NCBI GenBank assembly: GCA_003819755.1
Contig: RPQK01000160.1
Location: forward strand, 1-11,289
Reading direction: 5' to 3'
Source: Acidobacteriota bacterium
GTDB taxonomy: Bacteria; Acidobacteriota; UBA6911; RPQK01
Length of the DNA: 11,289 nucleotides
The position numbers were made by a program, and so were the translations under genes. Positions within the stretch are counted from its first letter, which is position 1, and the number at the start of each line of letters is the position of its first letter. Below, piece after piece: positions 1 to 6,110 of this stretch. Under the pieces are notes generated by a model, which searched no databases, had not been told where the DNA came from, and saw only the letters and a program-made list of their open reading frames with translations.

Positions 1-94
1 CTTCTTTGTATTACTTCTGACTTCTGACTTCTGACTTCTGACTTCTTCTTTGTATTACTTCTGACTTCTGACTTCTGACTTCTGACTTCTTCTT
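1..94. repeat. duplicated 7-nt tandem repeat (ACTTCTG)n
   Basis: Units of ACTTCTG run at 13-40 (four perfect copies, then the variant ACTTCTT at 41-47) and again at 57-84 (four copies, then ACTTCTT at 85-91). Each run is preceded by the same CTTCTTTGTATT lead, so a 44-bp block is present twice (1-44 and 45-88, with the match fading at about 94). The array begins at the window edge and may extend further upstream. It lies just past the stop codon of the S4-domain gene and shows no coding potential. There are no unique spacers between units, so it is not a CRISPR array. Slipped-strand growth is the simplest origin. Confidence 0.9.
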
Positions 95-106
95 CCCATT
101 CAATCG

Positions 107-499
107 TCATTCGTCAATGAGGTGAGTGATAACTCGCCGGTCCTTTTTGGTTGGGCGGCCGCTGCCCCGCGGTCTGGAGATGGGCGGGCGGCGGAGGAGC
201 TCGGCCAGAGGATCCAGGGGGGGACGGGGCGGTGTCAGGTCGTCATACAAGGTCCTCGCTTCCGCTTTTGCGACGGGTTTGTCCCGATAGTCTTTCACTA
301 CCAGGATGCGCGGCCAGCCGTCCCGGTCTATTTCCAACCGGTCATCCCGCCGCACGGTCCGATGCGGTTTTGCCTCAGCCCCGTTGACCTTCACCCGGCC
401 GCCGGTACACGCCTGGGCGGCTTGGCTTCTGGTTTTGAATAGCCGTGCTACCTGGAGCCACTTGTCGAGGCGAACGGCGGGCTCTTCGCTGTTGCTCAT
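107..499 (-). CDS. S4-domain RNA-binding protein, Hsp15 (HslR)-like
   Basis: This 130-residue protein is a likely relative of Hsp15, the heat-shock protein that binds nascent-chain-blocked 50S ribosomal subunits. Seen: a typical S4 domain over residues about 9-70, opening RLDKWLQVARLFKTRSQA and continuing with the GGRVKVNG turn and a VRRDDRLEI strand, followed by a basic, Arg/Pro-rich tail ending GRPTKKDRRVITHLIDE. Length and layout (S4 domain first, basic tail last) match Hsp15 of about 130 residues. The frame is open further upstream to 589, but those 30 residues (Trp/Cys-rich) do not look conserved and the S4 domain needs none of them, so I chose the ATG at 499. No strong Shine-Dalgarno is visible there. 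The gene is divergent from the peroxiredoxin operon across a 141-bp gap. The family call is good; the ribosome-rescue role is inferred from the family. Confidence 0.82.
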   Translation of the reverse strand: MSNSEEPAVRLDKWLQVARLFKTRSQAAQACTGGRVKVNGAEAKPHRTVRRDDRLEIDRDGWPRILVVKDYRDKPVAKAEARTLYDDLTPPRPPLDPLAELLRRPPISRPRGSGRPTKKDRRVITHLIDE

Positions 500-541
500 T
501 CGGGCCCAGTTTACTCTGAAAAGGCAGTCCGGGTGTGCGAC

Positions 542-570
542 TTGAAGCTCCGGCGCAAACCAGACACAAT
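542..570 (+). promoter_or_regulatory. possible sigma-70 promoter for peroxiredoxin operon
   Basis: TTGAAG (542-547), a 17-bp spacer and CACAAT (565-570) give a partial -35/-10 match (4 of 6 at each box) about 70 bp ahead of the peroxiredoxin start, in the gap shared with the divergent S4 gene. This is weak evidence. No sigma-54 match was seen in this gap. Confidence 0.25.
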
Positions 571-640
571 ACCAAGTCGTCGGTATCACCCGTCCCTGGA
601 GGATACTTTTCTACTAAACATCACCTAGACAGGAGGCTGT

Positions 641-1309
641 ATGGCAACAGGACTTGTGGCGGAATCGGCTCTCGCACCGCCATCATTACCGCGGCTTGGA
701 TCTCCTGCCCCCCAGTTTGAGGCGCCCACGACCCACGGTGTGCTTCGTCTGGAAGACTTTAGAGGTTCCTGGCTTATTCTCTTCTCGCATCCGGCTGATT
801 TCACTCCCGTTTGTACGACCGAGTTCATAGCTTTCGCGCAGCTGCATCCGCAGTTGAGGGAGATCAACTGTGAGCTGCTCGGCCTGAGCATCGACAGCGT
901 CTACTCGCACATCGCCTGGGTACGTAATATCGAAGACCGGTTGGGTCAGAAGATTACCTTTCCGGTGATCGCGGATCTGAGCAAGGAAGTGGCCACGCTC
1001 TACGGCATGATCATGCCGGGCGAGAGCACGACGGAAACGTCGCGCTGCGTTTTCATTATCGATGATAAGCAGATCGTGCGCGCGATGATTTACTATCCGC
1101 TCAGCACGGGTCGGAACGTTCAGGAGATTTACCGCCTGGTTCAGGCCTTACAGACCTCGGATAAACACGGAGTCGCCACCCCGGCAAACTGGACCGTCGG
1201 CGGGAAGGTCATCATCCCTCCGCCTCGGACGCAGGAAATGGCCGAAGAACGGGTCAAGCAGGAAGGGGTCGAGTGTAAGGACTGGTACTTCTGTACTAAA
1301 ACACTGTGA
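641..1309 (+). CDS. Peroxiredoxin, Prx6/archaeal 2-Cys type (thioredoxin-dependent peroxidase)
   Basis: Reduces hydrogen peroxide and organic hydroperoxides through a peroxidatic cysteine in the cytoplasm. Seen: 222 residues with the active-site stretch HPADFTPVCTTE, peroxidatic Cys58, the upstream Thr55/Pro51 of the family, and the Prx6-type features GLSIDSVYSHIAW and YYPLSTGRN. The C-terminus carries two cysteines six residues apart (Cys212 and Cys218, in ECKDWYFC). This is the spacing of the two C-terminal cysteines of the archaeal Aeropyrum pernix enzyme, so one probably resolves the sulfenic acid as a disulfide. The chain ends four residues after Cys218 and lacks the roughly 30-residue tail of the archaeal protein. 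The start is supported by AGGAGG at 631-636, four bases before the ATG. It is first in an operon: its TGA lies 8 bp before the ATG of the winged-helix gene, and the GAGG at its stop is that gene's ribosome site. Confidence 0.95.
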   Translation: MATGLVAESALAPPSLPRLGSPAPQFEAPTTHGVLRLEDFRGSWLILFSHPADFTPVCTTEFIAFAQLHPQLREINCELLGLSIDSVYSHIAWVRNIEDRLGQKITFPVIADLSKEVATLYGMIMPGESTTETSRCVFIIDDKQIVRAMIYYPLSTGRNVQEIYRLVQALQTSDKHGVATPANWTVGGKVIIPPPRTQEMAEERVKQEGVECKDWYFCTKTL

Positions 1310-1317
1310 GGATTCTG

Positions 1318-1557
1318 ATGGCCTGCATCAACAATGACGGAACTCTGACGGAATCTGCTCGACGCCTGCTCGGCAAGTTGACCGTCCCTACCGCACCTGA
1401 GGAGTTGTCCAAGCGCATCGGACAACCGGTATTCCGGGTCAGGAGCTCGCTCAGGGAAATGGAAGCGGCTGGATTGGTGCAAGCGAGTGAAGGAAAGTTC
1501 CTGATGACCGAGGCGGGGAAAAAGCTGACGGCTGAAAGCTCAAGGGTCTATGAGTGA
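1318..1557 (+). CDS. Small winged-helix (wHTH) protein, possible regulator
   Basis: A 79-residue protein of unknown specific function. Seen: residues about 25-70 fit a winged helix (helix TAPEELSKRIG, recognition helix PVFRVRSSLREMEAAGLV, wing ASEGKFLMTEAGKKL), with an AGLV...G.F..TE.G pattern like MarR/PadR-style small DNA-binding proteins. There is no second domain; Cys3 is the only cysteine. The frame also allows a GTG at 1306 overlapping the peroxiredoxin stop. I prefer the ATG at 1318 because GAGG (1308-1311) sits six bases before it, while nothing resembling a ribosome site precedes 1306. It is sandwiched in an operon, overlapping the next gene by 8 bp, so translational coupling is likely. 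It may act as a local redox regulator or a protein-protein adaptor; neither is shown. Confidence 0.75.
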   Translation: MACINNDGTLTESARRLLGKLTVPTAPEELSKRIGQPVFRVRSSLREMEAAGLVQASEGKFLMTEAGKKLTAESSRVYE

Positions 1558-2056
1558 CCTCCCCAGCGCAGAGGAGCTGTTCGCCCGTCTCGGCCTCGAA
1601 CCGCATCCCGAGGGCGGATACTACAGGGAGATGTACAGGTCGTCCGTGACCATTCCCGTTGCCGGGCTCGCACCAGGTTCGGCCGGCACGCGGGCGGCCG
1701 GGACCGCGATCTACTTTCTCCTGAGGCAGGGAGAGAAATCACGGTTGCATCGACTTCGGTTCGACGAGATTTGGCACTTCTACCTGGGTGGGCCACTCCG
1801 GCTGGTGTCGATTTTCCCTACCGGGCTGGCGGAGTCTTTCACGATTGGTCGCGATTTGGCGGCCGGGCAGGAACTCCTGCGCGTGGTTCCGGCCGGGTGT
1901 TGGTTTGGCGCCTATCCCTTGCCCGAGTCTCCGTATTCGCTGGTTGGCTGCACGGTGGCGCCGGGTTTCGCTTTTGAGGATTTCGAGTTAGGAGAGCGCG
2001 ACGAACTGGTCGCGTGTTTCCCGCATTTGCGGGATCTGGTGGTGGAATTGACCTGA
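1550..2056 (+). CDS. Cupin_5 / DUF985 family protein
   Basis: A 168-residue protein of the DUF985 (Cupin_5) family, small single-domain cupins related to yeast YML079w whose substrate is not established. Seen: the family opening LGLEPHPEGGYYREMYRS (residues about 14-31), TAIYFLLRQGEKSRLHRL, the cupin-like DEIWHFYLGGPLRL, RVVPAGCWFGAYP, and the closing GCTVAPGFAFEDFELGERDEL. These follow the usual order over the usual length, so the protein looks complete. The ATG at 1550 lies inside the end of the winged-helix gene (8-bp overlap) with AAGGG four bases upstream, which indicates a coupled operon with the peroxiredoxin. The neighbourhood suggests a role in oxidative stress or detoxification, but this is inference only. 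The gene ends 4 bp before a large inverted repeat that could stop transcription. Confidence 0.9.
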   Translation: MSDLPSAEELFARLGLEPHPEGGYYREMYRSSVTIPVAGLAPGSAGTRAAGTAIYFLLRQGEKSRLHRLRFDEIWHFYLGGPLRLVSIFPTGLAESFTIGRDLAAGQELLRVVPAGCWFGAYPLPESPYSLVGCTVAPGFAFEDFELGERDELVACFPHLRDLVVELT

Positions 2057-2059
2057 AAA

Positions 2060-2153
2060 CCAAGGGACACAAGGGACAGAAGCGACACAAGGGACATAGG
2101 CCGCTTATGTCCTTTGTGTCCCTTCTGTCCCTTCTGTCCCTTGTGTCCCTTGG
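2060..2153. repeat. inverted array of 9-nt units between convergent genes
   Basis: The left half holds four 9-nt units of the type AAGGGACAN (2062-2097). The right half holds five complementary units of the type NTGTCCCTT (2107-2151). The outer 23 bases (2060-2082 and 2131-2153) are perfectly complementary. An inner 15-bp stem (2084-2098 with 2106-2120) has one mismatch, leaving the extra 9-nt unit in the right arm bulged. As RNA this would form a very stable hairpin from either strand. It sits between the stop codons of the cupin gene (2056) and the convergent TrpB2 gene (2173), where a two-way transcription stop would be expected, but no T-run follows the stem. It has the same design as the element at 10363-10431. 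Confidence 0.9.
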
Positions 2154-2172
2154 CTGCCTACAGACGCCGCCT

Positions 2173-3564
2173 CTACCAGCGCCCGCTTTTACGCCGTTCT
2201 GGCTTCGGGAGGTTTTCCAGTGACTTTTGGTACTTCTGGATCTCCTCGTCGGAAAGCCTCAGTTCCGGCAGTTCGCCGGATAAGTACCTGTCGTAACCGG
2301 ACAAATCCATGAGCCCGTGCCCGCTGTAACAGAAAAGGATCACCTTTTCCTTGCCTTCTTCGCGTGCTTTCACCGCCTCGTCGATCACTGATGCAATCGC
2401 GTGGCTGGTCTCGGGGGCGCAGATCGTTCCCTCCGTCGAGGCCCAGGTAAGCGCCGACTTGTAGCAGGTCAGTTGATCAATCGCCTGGGGCTCCAGCAGC
2501 CCTTCGACTATGCCCTGGCTGACCAGCGGTGCGATCCCGTGGTAGCGCAGCCCGCCGGCGTGGATGGGTGCGGGGACGAAGTCGTGACCCAGGGAAAACA
2601 TCGGAAGGAGGGGCGTCATGCCCGCCGTGTCTCCGAAGTCGTACACGAAGGGAGCTTTGGTCATCGTCGGACAAGCAGCTGGTTCGACGGGAACGAGCCG
2701 GATATTGGCCCCGTTGATCTTGTCCAGGACAAAGGGGAAAGCGATGCCTGCGAAGTTGCTTCCGCCTCCCGCGCACCCGATCACCACGTCTGGCAGTTTC
2801 TCGCCCGCCTGCTTCAGCTGCTTCTGTGCCTCCTGACCAATTACGGTCTGGTGGAGCAAAACGTGGTTCAACACACTGCCAAGCGAGTACCGCGTTTGCC
2901 CGCTCGTATCGGACACCGCCGCCTCGACCGCCTCGCTGATAGCGATACCCAGGCTGCCGGGGGTGTCGGGCATTCTGGCAAGGATGTCGCGTCCGGCGTG
3001 GGTCTCGTTGCTGGGGCTGGCGATGCAGTTGGCGCCCCAGACCTTCATCATCAGTTTTCGCATGGGTTTCTGATCGAAACTGATGCGAACCATGAAGACC
3101 TTGCATTCGAGTCCGAGCAGGTTGCACGCGAAGGCCAGGGCACAGCCCCACTGACCGGCGCCGGTTTCGGTCGTGATTCTTTTGATCCCGAATTGCTTGT
3201 TGTACCAGGCCTGCGGCACCGCGGTGTTCGGTTTATGGCTGCCCGGCGGACTGACGCTCTCGTCCTTGTAGTAAATCCGTGCGTGAGTTTTCAGGTGCTG
3301 TTCCAGGTACACGGCCCGCCGGAGCGGCGTCGGACGCCACCGGGCCAGAATCTCCTGGATTTCCTGGGGAATCTCTATCCACCGCTCTTGGCTGACCTCC
3401 TGCTCGATCAGGTTCATCGGGAACACTGGCGCGAGCATTTCAGGTCCAATCGGTTTGCCATCCGGTGTGAGCGGCGGCTGCATCCCGGTCGGGAGATCGG
3501 CCGCGAGGTTGTACCAGCAACGGGGCATGTCGTCTTCGCTTAGTAGATACTTACGAGGTACCAT
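2173..3564 (-). CDS. trpB2: Tryptophan synthase beta chain, TrpB2 type
   Basis: A PLP enzyme that joins indole and serine to make tryptophan, or uses serine without a classical alpha subunit. Seen: 463 residues, longer than the roughly 400 of TrpB1 and typical of TrpB2, with the TrpB2-type N-terminal extension containing PRCWYNL. PLP-binding Lys111 lies in GSHKPNTA, catalytic Glu133 in ETGAGQWG (Trp where TrpB1 usually has His), and the phosphate-binding GGGSN loop at 266-270. The C-terminus has the expected CYSGHGLMDLSGYD. The ATG at 3564 has an AGGAAG stretch about a dozen bases upstream, and no better start is visible. No trpA, trpC or other trp gene lies nearby. The sequence is complete with all key residues, so activity is expected. 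Physiological role (indole salvage versus biosynthesis) is open. Confidence 0.95.
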   Translation of the reverse strand: MVPRKYLLSEDDMPRCWYNLAADLPTGMQPPLTPDGKPIGPEMLAPVFPMNLIEQEVSQERWIEIPQEIQEILARWRPTPLRRAVYLEQHLKTHARIYYKDESVSPPGSHKPNTAVPQAWYNKQFGIKRITTETGAGQWGCALAFACNLLGLECKVFMVRISFDQKPMRKLMMKVWGANCIASPSNETHAGRDILARMPDTPGSLGIAISEAVEAAVSDTSGQTRYSLGSVLNHVLLHQTVIGQEAQKQLKQAGEKLPDVVIGCAGGGSNFAGIAFPFVLDKINGANIRLVPVEPAACPTMTKAPFVYDFGDTAGMTPLLPMFSLGHDFVPAPIHAGGLRYHGIAPLVSQGIVEGLLEPQAIDQLTCYKSALTWASTEGTICAPETSHAIASVIDEAVKAREEGKEKVILFCYSGHGLMDLSGYDRYLSGELPELRLSDEEIQKYQKSLENLPKPERRKSGRW

Positions 3565-3614
3565 TTCAGGATCTTCTTCCTTTCTCGGCTTTCGAAGGTC
3601 AAGTGAAGAAACGA

Positions 3615-3643
3615 GAGATAAACCAAGAAGAGAGTCGTGTCAA
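3615..3643 (-). promoter_or_regulatory. sigma-70 type promoter for trpB2
   Basis: On the minus strand a perfect TTGACA (3643-3638) is followed after exactly 17 bp by TATCTC (3620-3615), a partial -10 box. Transcription would start near 3608, leaving a leader of about 44 nt that contains the ribosome-site-like AGGAAG. This suggests trpB2 is transcribed separately from the upstream DUF6982-like gene. Confidence 0.5.
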
Positions 3644-3655
3644 ATAAAAACTGGA

Positions 3656-4072
3656 TTATGGATCGGGAGACAGGATGGCGAATGAGGCGAGGGCTGATTT
3701 AACGACGAAGACTCGCAGGTTGTTCGTTTCCCGGTCAGAGGGACTCAGGTAGAACCCCGGCTGAGTAAGCAGATCCAGCCCGTTGCTGACCCTTCCCTCC
3801 AGGATCTCGCCGTCGGAGAACTGAGCACGGACCCAGACAGTCGGGCTGACCGGCATCTTTACCAGGAACTTGATTTCCTCGTATTTCGGGTCGCCCTTAA
3901 ATTCCCGGACGAAAAAGACCGCTTTCAGATCATATACGGGAAGGGTCTGCTCTTTTCCTTCTCTGGTGATGATCTTGATGTCTTCCCCGAAATCCGTCTG
4001 GTAGGCAAAACCGAGTGTTATGGCGCCGGTGCGATGATGAAGGACGACCTTCTGCAGCGAGTCTTTGGGCAT
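3656..4072 (-). CDS. Hypothetical protein, DUF6982-like
   Basis: A 138-residue protein without catalytic motifs. Seen: an N-terminal half of about 55 residues with the pattern KVVLHHRTGAITLGFAYQTDFGEDIKI...LPVYDLKAVFFVREFKGD. I recognise this as the small beta-rich domain named DUF6982, which occurs in Acidobacteriota and related bacteria, often near chemotaxis or surface-structure regulators. A second half carries VWVRAQFSDGEILEGRVSNG...PGFYLSPSD, which reads like a second copy of the same fold (R.x.DGEILEG resembling H.RTGAITLG). There is no signal peptide or membrane segment. It begins 35 bp after the stop of the sensorless sigma-54 activator, so the two are probably co-transcribed. No clear ribosome site. 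Function is unknown; the family name is from memory and should be confirmed. Confidence 0.7.
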   Translation of the reverse strand: MPKDSLQKVVLHHRTGAITLGFAYQTDFGEDIKIITREGKEQTLPVYDLKAVFFVREFKGDPKYEEIKFLVKMPVSPTVWVRAQFSDGEILEGRVSNGLDLLTQPGFYLSPSDRETNNLRVFVVKSALASFAILSPDP

Positions 4073-4107
4073 GGCCTATTCGCTGCATTCTTGCGGAAGT
4101 CGCAGTC

Positions 4108-5082
4108 TCAGTCAATCTCCATCTTCTTGATCTTGCTGAGGAGGGATCGATAGCTGATGCGGAGGATCTTGGCCGTCCTCTTGCGATTCCAACCGTTGCT
4201 GCGCAGCGTATACTCGATGACCCGCCGTTCCGCCTCGAGCCCCGCCAGTCTCGCCATCTGAACCAGGGAGAGCTGACTCGGGTCTTGGTGCGCGGATTCG
4301 CGGGCGCGTTCCTTCAGCTTAGAAAAGGACGAGCGCGGGTCGTTGAACAGGACCAGGGATTTGATGAAGTTTTCGAGCTCACGCACATTCCCCGGCCAGC
4401 GGTACGCTTCAAGCGCTTCGTAGTGCTCCGTCCTGAGCACCGGAGGGGCCGGGCGATTGAACTCGCTCGCGTAGAGTTGCAGAAAGTGATCGGTGAGTCC
4501 GCGGGTGTCCTTGACTCGCTCCCGCAGGGGAGGAATTTCGATGTGGACTACGTTGAGGCGATAAAAAAGATCTTCCCGGAAGGTCCCTCTCTGGATCTCC
4601 TCGTAAAGATCCCGATTAGTGGCTGCGATCACCCTTACGTCGACCCGGGTGGTTTGGTTGGAACCCAGCGAATGAAACTCGCCGTCCTGGAGCATATGGA
4701 GGAGCTTCGCCTGGGCCTCAACCGTCAGTTCTCCAATCTCATCGAAAAAGAGGGTGCCCCGGTGCGCCTCCTGAATTCGACCCGGTCGATTCCGCTCGGC
4801 TCCGGTAAAGGCGCCGGTCTGATATCCAAACAGCTCGCTTTCGATCAGGGTCTCAGGGATAGCGGCGGAGTTGATCTTGACCAGAGGCTGTTCGCGCCTC
4901 AGGGAAGCGGCGTGAATCTGGCGGGCCAGGACTTCTTTTCCGACTCCCGTCTCCCCCGTAATCAGCACACTGAGATCGGTCGGGGCGATTCGGGCAACCA
5001 CGCTCGCGAGTTTCTGCATGCGCGGGTGGGCGGAATCGATAACCGGATGGATGTCGGTGCTGAAGGAAGTTGGGGCTCTCAT
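4108..5082 (-). CDS. Sigma-54 activator (bEBP) lacking an N-terminal sensor domain
   Basis: A transcriptional activator that uses ATP hydrolysis to open promoters bound by sigma-54 RNA polymerase. Seen in 324 residues: the AAA+ domain starts almost at once (HPVIDSAHPRMQKL, residues 12-25), Walker A GETGVGKE 43-50, the sigma-54 contact loop GAFTGA 90-95, Walker B LFFDEIGE 111-118, sensor/arginine region TFREDLFYRLNV 167-178 with R169 and R175, and YRWPGNVREL. A Fis-type helix-turn-helix ends the protein (residues about 298-318, with SYRSLLSKI). There is no receiver, GAF, PAS or FHA domain, so control must come from its own expression or a partner protein. The ATG at 5082 is needed to keep the first AAA+ strand. 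No ribosome site is visible, and a strong sigma-54 promoter (5115-5100) predicts a leader of only about 7 nt. Probably co-transcribed with the DUF6982-like gene. Confidence 0.95.
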   Translation of the reverse strand: MRAPTSFSTDIHPVIDSAHPRMQKLASVVARIAPTDLSVLITGETGVGKEVLARQIHAASLRREQPLVKINSAAIPETLIESELFGYQTGAFTGAERNRPGRIQEAHRGTLFFDEIGELTVEAQAKLLHMLQDGEFHSLGSNQTTRVDVRVIAATNRDLYEEIQRGTFREDLFYRLNVVHIEIPPLRERVKDTRGLTDHFLQLYASEFNRPAPPVLRTEHYEALEAYRWPGNVRELENFIKSLVLFNDPRSSFSKLKERARESAHQDPSQLSLVQMARLAGLEAERRVIEYTLRSNGWNRKRTAKILRISYRSLLSKIKKMEID

Positions 5083-5099
5083 CTATAAAGAACTGCTAA

Positions 5100-5115
5100 A
5101 GCAAGATGAATGCCA
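5100..5115 (-). promoter_or_regulatory. sigma-54 (-24/-12) promoter ahead of sensorless activator
   Basis: Read on the minus strand, TGGCATTCATCTTGCT matches the consensus TGGCACG-N4-TTGCW at TGGCA and TTGCT with the required spacing (10 of 12 fixed positions). The predicted start is near 5089, seven bases ahead of the ATG at 5082. An activator gene with its own sigma-54 promoter implies control by itself or by the second activator nearby. Confidence 0.75.
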
Positions 5116-5212
5116 TATGAGGTGATTGGGGGCCCGATGGTGGGAATTCGACGGTTCTGTGCGGGGCTAGGATGCGTCAACAGTCGTCCACTATGAACTC
5201 GATTTCATATTC

Positions 5213-5227
5213 TGGGTAGTTGCTTGC
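5213..5227. promoter_or_regulatory. candidate upstream activator site (copy 1)
   Basis: TGGGTAGTTGCTTGC differs at one of 15 bases from the sequence at 7709-7723. It lies about 125 bp upstream of the predicted start of the sigma-54 promoter at 5115-5100, overlapping the very end of the GGDEF-like gene region. That is the usual distance for a sigma-54 enhancer site. It reads on the opposite strand from the promoter, which enhancers allow. Confidence 0.45.
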
Positions 5228-5749
5228 TTACGCGCACAGCCTCTGGCACGCCACCCGCACCAGGCCAGAGATACTGACGGCGTCTGTAGGATAGAGCGAA
5301 AAAGCAGCCCGGAGGTCGCAGCCGGTGCGCCGCCTGAAGGCCGAGAAGAGAGATTCGGCCTGGAGCCTCTCGAAGAGTCGCGTAGCGCTGTTCTCACTGG
5401 AATGCGGGATGATCACTCCGACCAGCCGCCGGCCGAGACATCCCAGAGTGTCGGTGGTCCGCAAAGTCGAATCGAGGAGGCGTGTCAGCTCCGAGGCCCC
5501 CTCCGACTCCGGCTGGAAAGGGGATTGTGTATTCGGCAGGATCCGGAGAACGATGACACAAACCAGGAAGTTGTAGCGCGTGGCGCGGGCGATCTCGGCC
5601 CTCAAGGACCGGAAGAAGGCTTTTTGGCTCAAACTGTGCGGGCCGGGCTCGAGAAGGTCCCCTATTTCGGCCGGCAGCGGGGCCTCGTCGTGTACCAGCT
5701 CGTCGCCCGTGGGTTCCAGGGTCACACCCATCTCATCATTTTGCCACAT
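5228..5749 (-). CDS. Degenerate GGDEF-like domain protein
   Basis: A 173-residue soluble protein whose C-terminal part (residues about 39-173) follows the pattern of a diguanylate cyclase domain: HSLSQKAFFRSLRAEIARATRYNFLVCVIVLRI, then RTTDTLGCLG, VGVIIPHSS, and AAFSLYPTDAVSISGLVRVACQRL. The signature is lost: where GGDEF should be, residues 106-110 read GRRLV, without the metal- and GTP-binding acids. It is therefore not expected to make cyclic di-GMP and may act as a binding or signalling adaptor. The first 38 residues are acidic and look flexible. I chose the ATG at 5749 because AAAGGA (5760-5755) sits five bases upstream. The frame is open back to a TTG at 5911, but a sigma-54 promoter overlaps that TTG. 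Its neighbours are two sigma-54 activators and the EPS genes. Confidence 0.7.
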   Translation of the reverse strand: MWQNDEMGVTLEPTGDELVHDEAPLPAEIGDLLEPGPHSLSQKAFFRSLRAEIARATRYNFLVCVIVLRILPNTQSPFQPESEGASELTRLLDSTLRTTDTLGCLGRRLVGVIIPHSSENSATRLFERLQAESLFSAFRRRTGCDLRAAFSLYPTDAVSISGLVRVACQRLCA

Positions 5750-5894
5750 ATTCGTCCTTTCCTTCAGCCTATGAAGTTCACGCCAGTTTCTTGGTGTGGT
5801 CCGGGGATTGTCCGAGCGTCGCTGTAACCTTCTTGCAGCGACCTGCATCAATAAAGGAAACAGACTCGCTTCTTCGGCGCGTGTTCGGTCATCT

Positions 5895-5910
5895 AGCAAT
5901 TTAGAGGCCA
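5895..5910 (-). promoter_or_regulatory. sigma-54 (-24/-12) promoter ahead of GGDEF-like gene
   Basis: On the minus strand TGGCCTCTAAATTGCT has intact TGGC and TTGCT elements with correct spacing (9 of 12 fixed positions). The predicted start is near 5884, giving a leader of about 135 nt before the ATG at 5749. It overlaps the alternative TTG start at 5911, which would then lie outside the transcript, and so supports the shorter protein. Confidence 0.7.
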
Positions 5911-5989
5911 AAATTGATTTGACTCGCTCCTACTGGTGAAAACAGGGGGGTTAGCGGGGTTCTTGGCGGCTTCCAGACTGTTGATGCGA

Positions 5990-6018
5990 TTGACTTAGCA
6001 GGCCGATGGTAGTAATTT
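5990..6018 (+). promoter_or_regulatory. possible sigma-70 promoter for receiver-type activator
   Basis: TTGACT (5990-5995, 5 of 6), a 17-bp spacer and TAATTT (6013-6018) form a plausible promoter with a leader of about 120 nt. No acceptable plus-strand sigma-54 match exists in this region. A GGTAGT motif (6008-6013) overlaps the start of the -10 box, so an activator bound there could also block this promoter. Confidence 0.4.
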
Positions 6019-6090
6019 GTGAGAATAAGCCGGGCATTATTCACATCCCAAGGAACCGGCTGCACATCCGTGTTGTTCCTTGCAGAATCT

Positions 6091-6110
6091 GTGAACTCCT
6101 GTGCACTCCT
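6091..6110 (+). repeat. 10-bp tandem repeat in leader
   Basis: GTGAACTCCT is followed directly by GTGCACTCCT, one mismatch in ten. The CTCC portions are complementary to the GGAG of the ribosome site at 6127-6131, so a leader structure that masks translation is conceivable but unproven. Confidence 0.6.

Noticed and set aside
1..94. CRISPR-like appearance of the repeated block.
   Set aside because: Units are 7 nt, directly adjacent and without variable spacers.
500..589. A 30-residue N-terminal extension of the S4-domain protein.
   Set aside because: The residues do not resemble the family and the S4 domain starts soon after the ATG at 499; Hsp15 length fits the shorter form.
2401..3543. A 380-residue open frame on the plus strand.
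   Set aside because: It lies wholly opposite trpB2, whose catalytic motifs are intact; the translation is Arg/Gly-rich without any recognised domain and is a GC-driven shadow.
4015..5088. A 357-residue open frame on the plus strand.
   Set aside because: It is antisense to the sensorless sigma-54 activator, which has every AAA+ motif; the plus-strand product has no recognisable domain or ribosome site.
5213..5228. Plus-strand sigma-54 promoter (TGGGTAGTTGCTTGCT).
   Set aside because: Nine of 12 positions fit, but it would drive antisense transcription into the GGDEF-like gene with no plus-strand gene; an activator site for the minus-strand promoter explains it better.
5750..5911. A 54-residue extension of the GGDEF-like protein from a TTG at 5911.
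   Set aside because: A sigma-54 promoter overlaps the TTG and would start transcription downstream of it; AAAGGA marks the ATG at 5749.
6058..6085. Sigma-54 promoter ahead of the receiver-type activator (CTGCAC...TTGTT).
   Set aside because: The GG and GC elements do not stand ten bases apart, and the -24 box has two mismatches.
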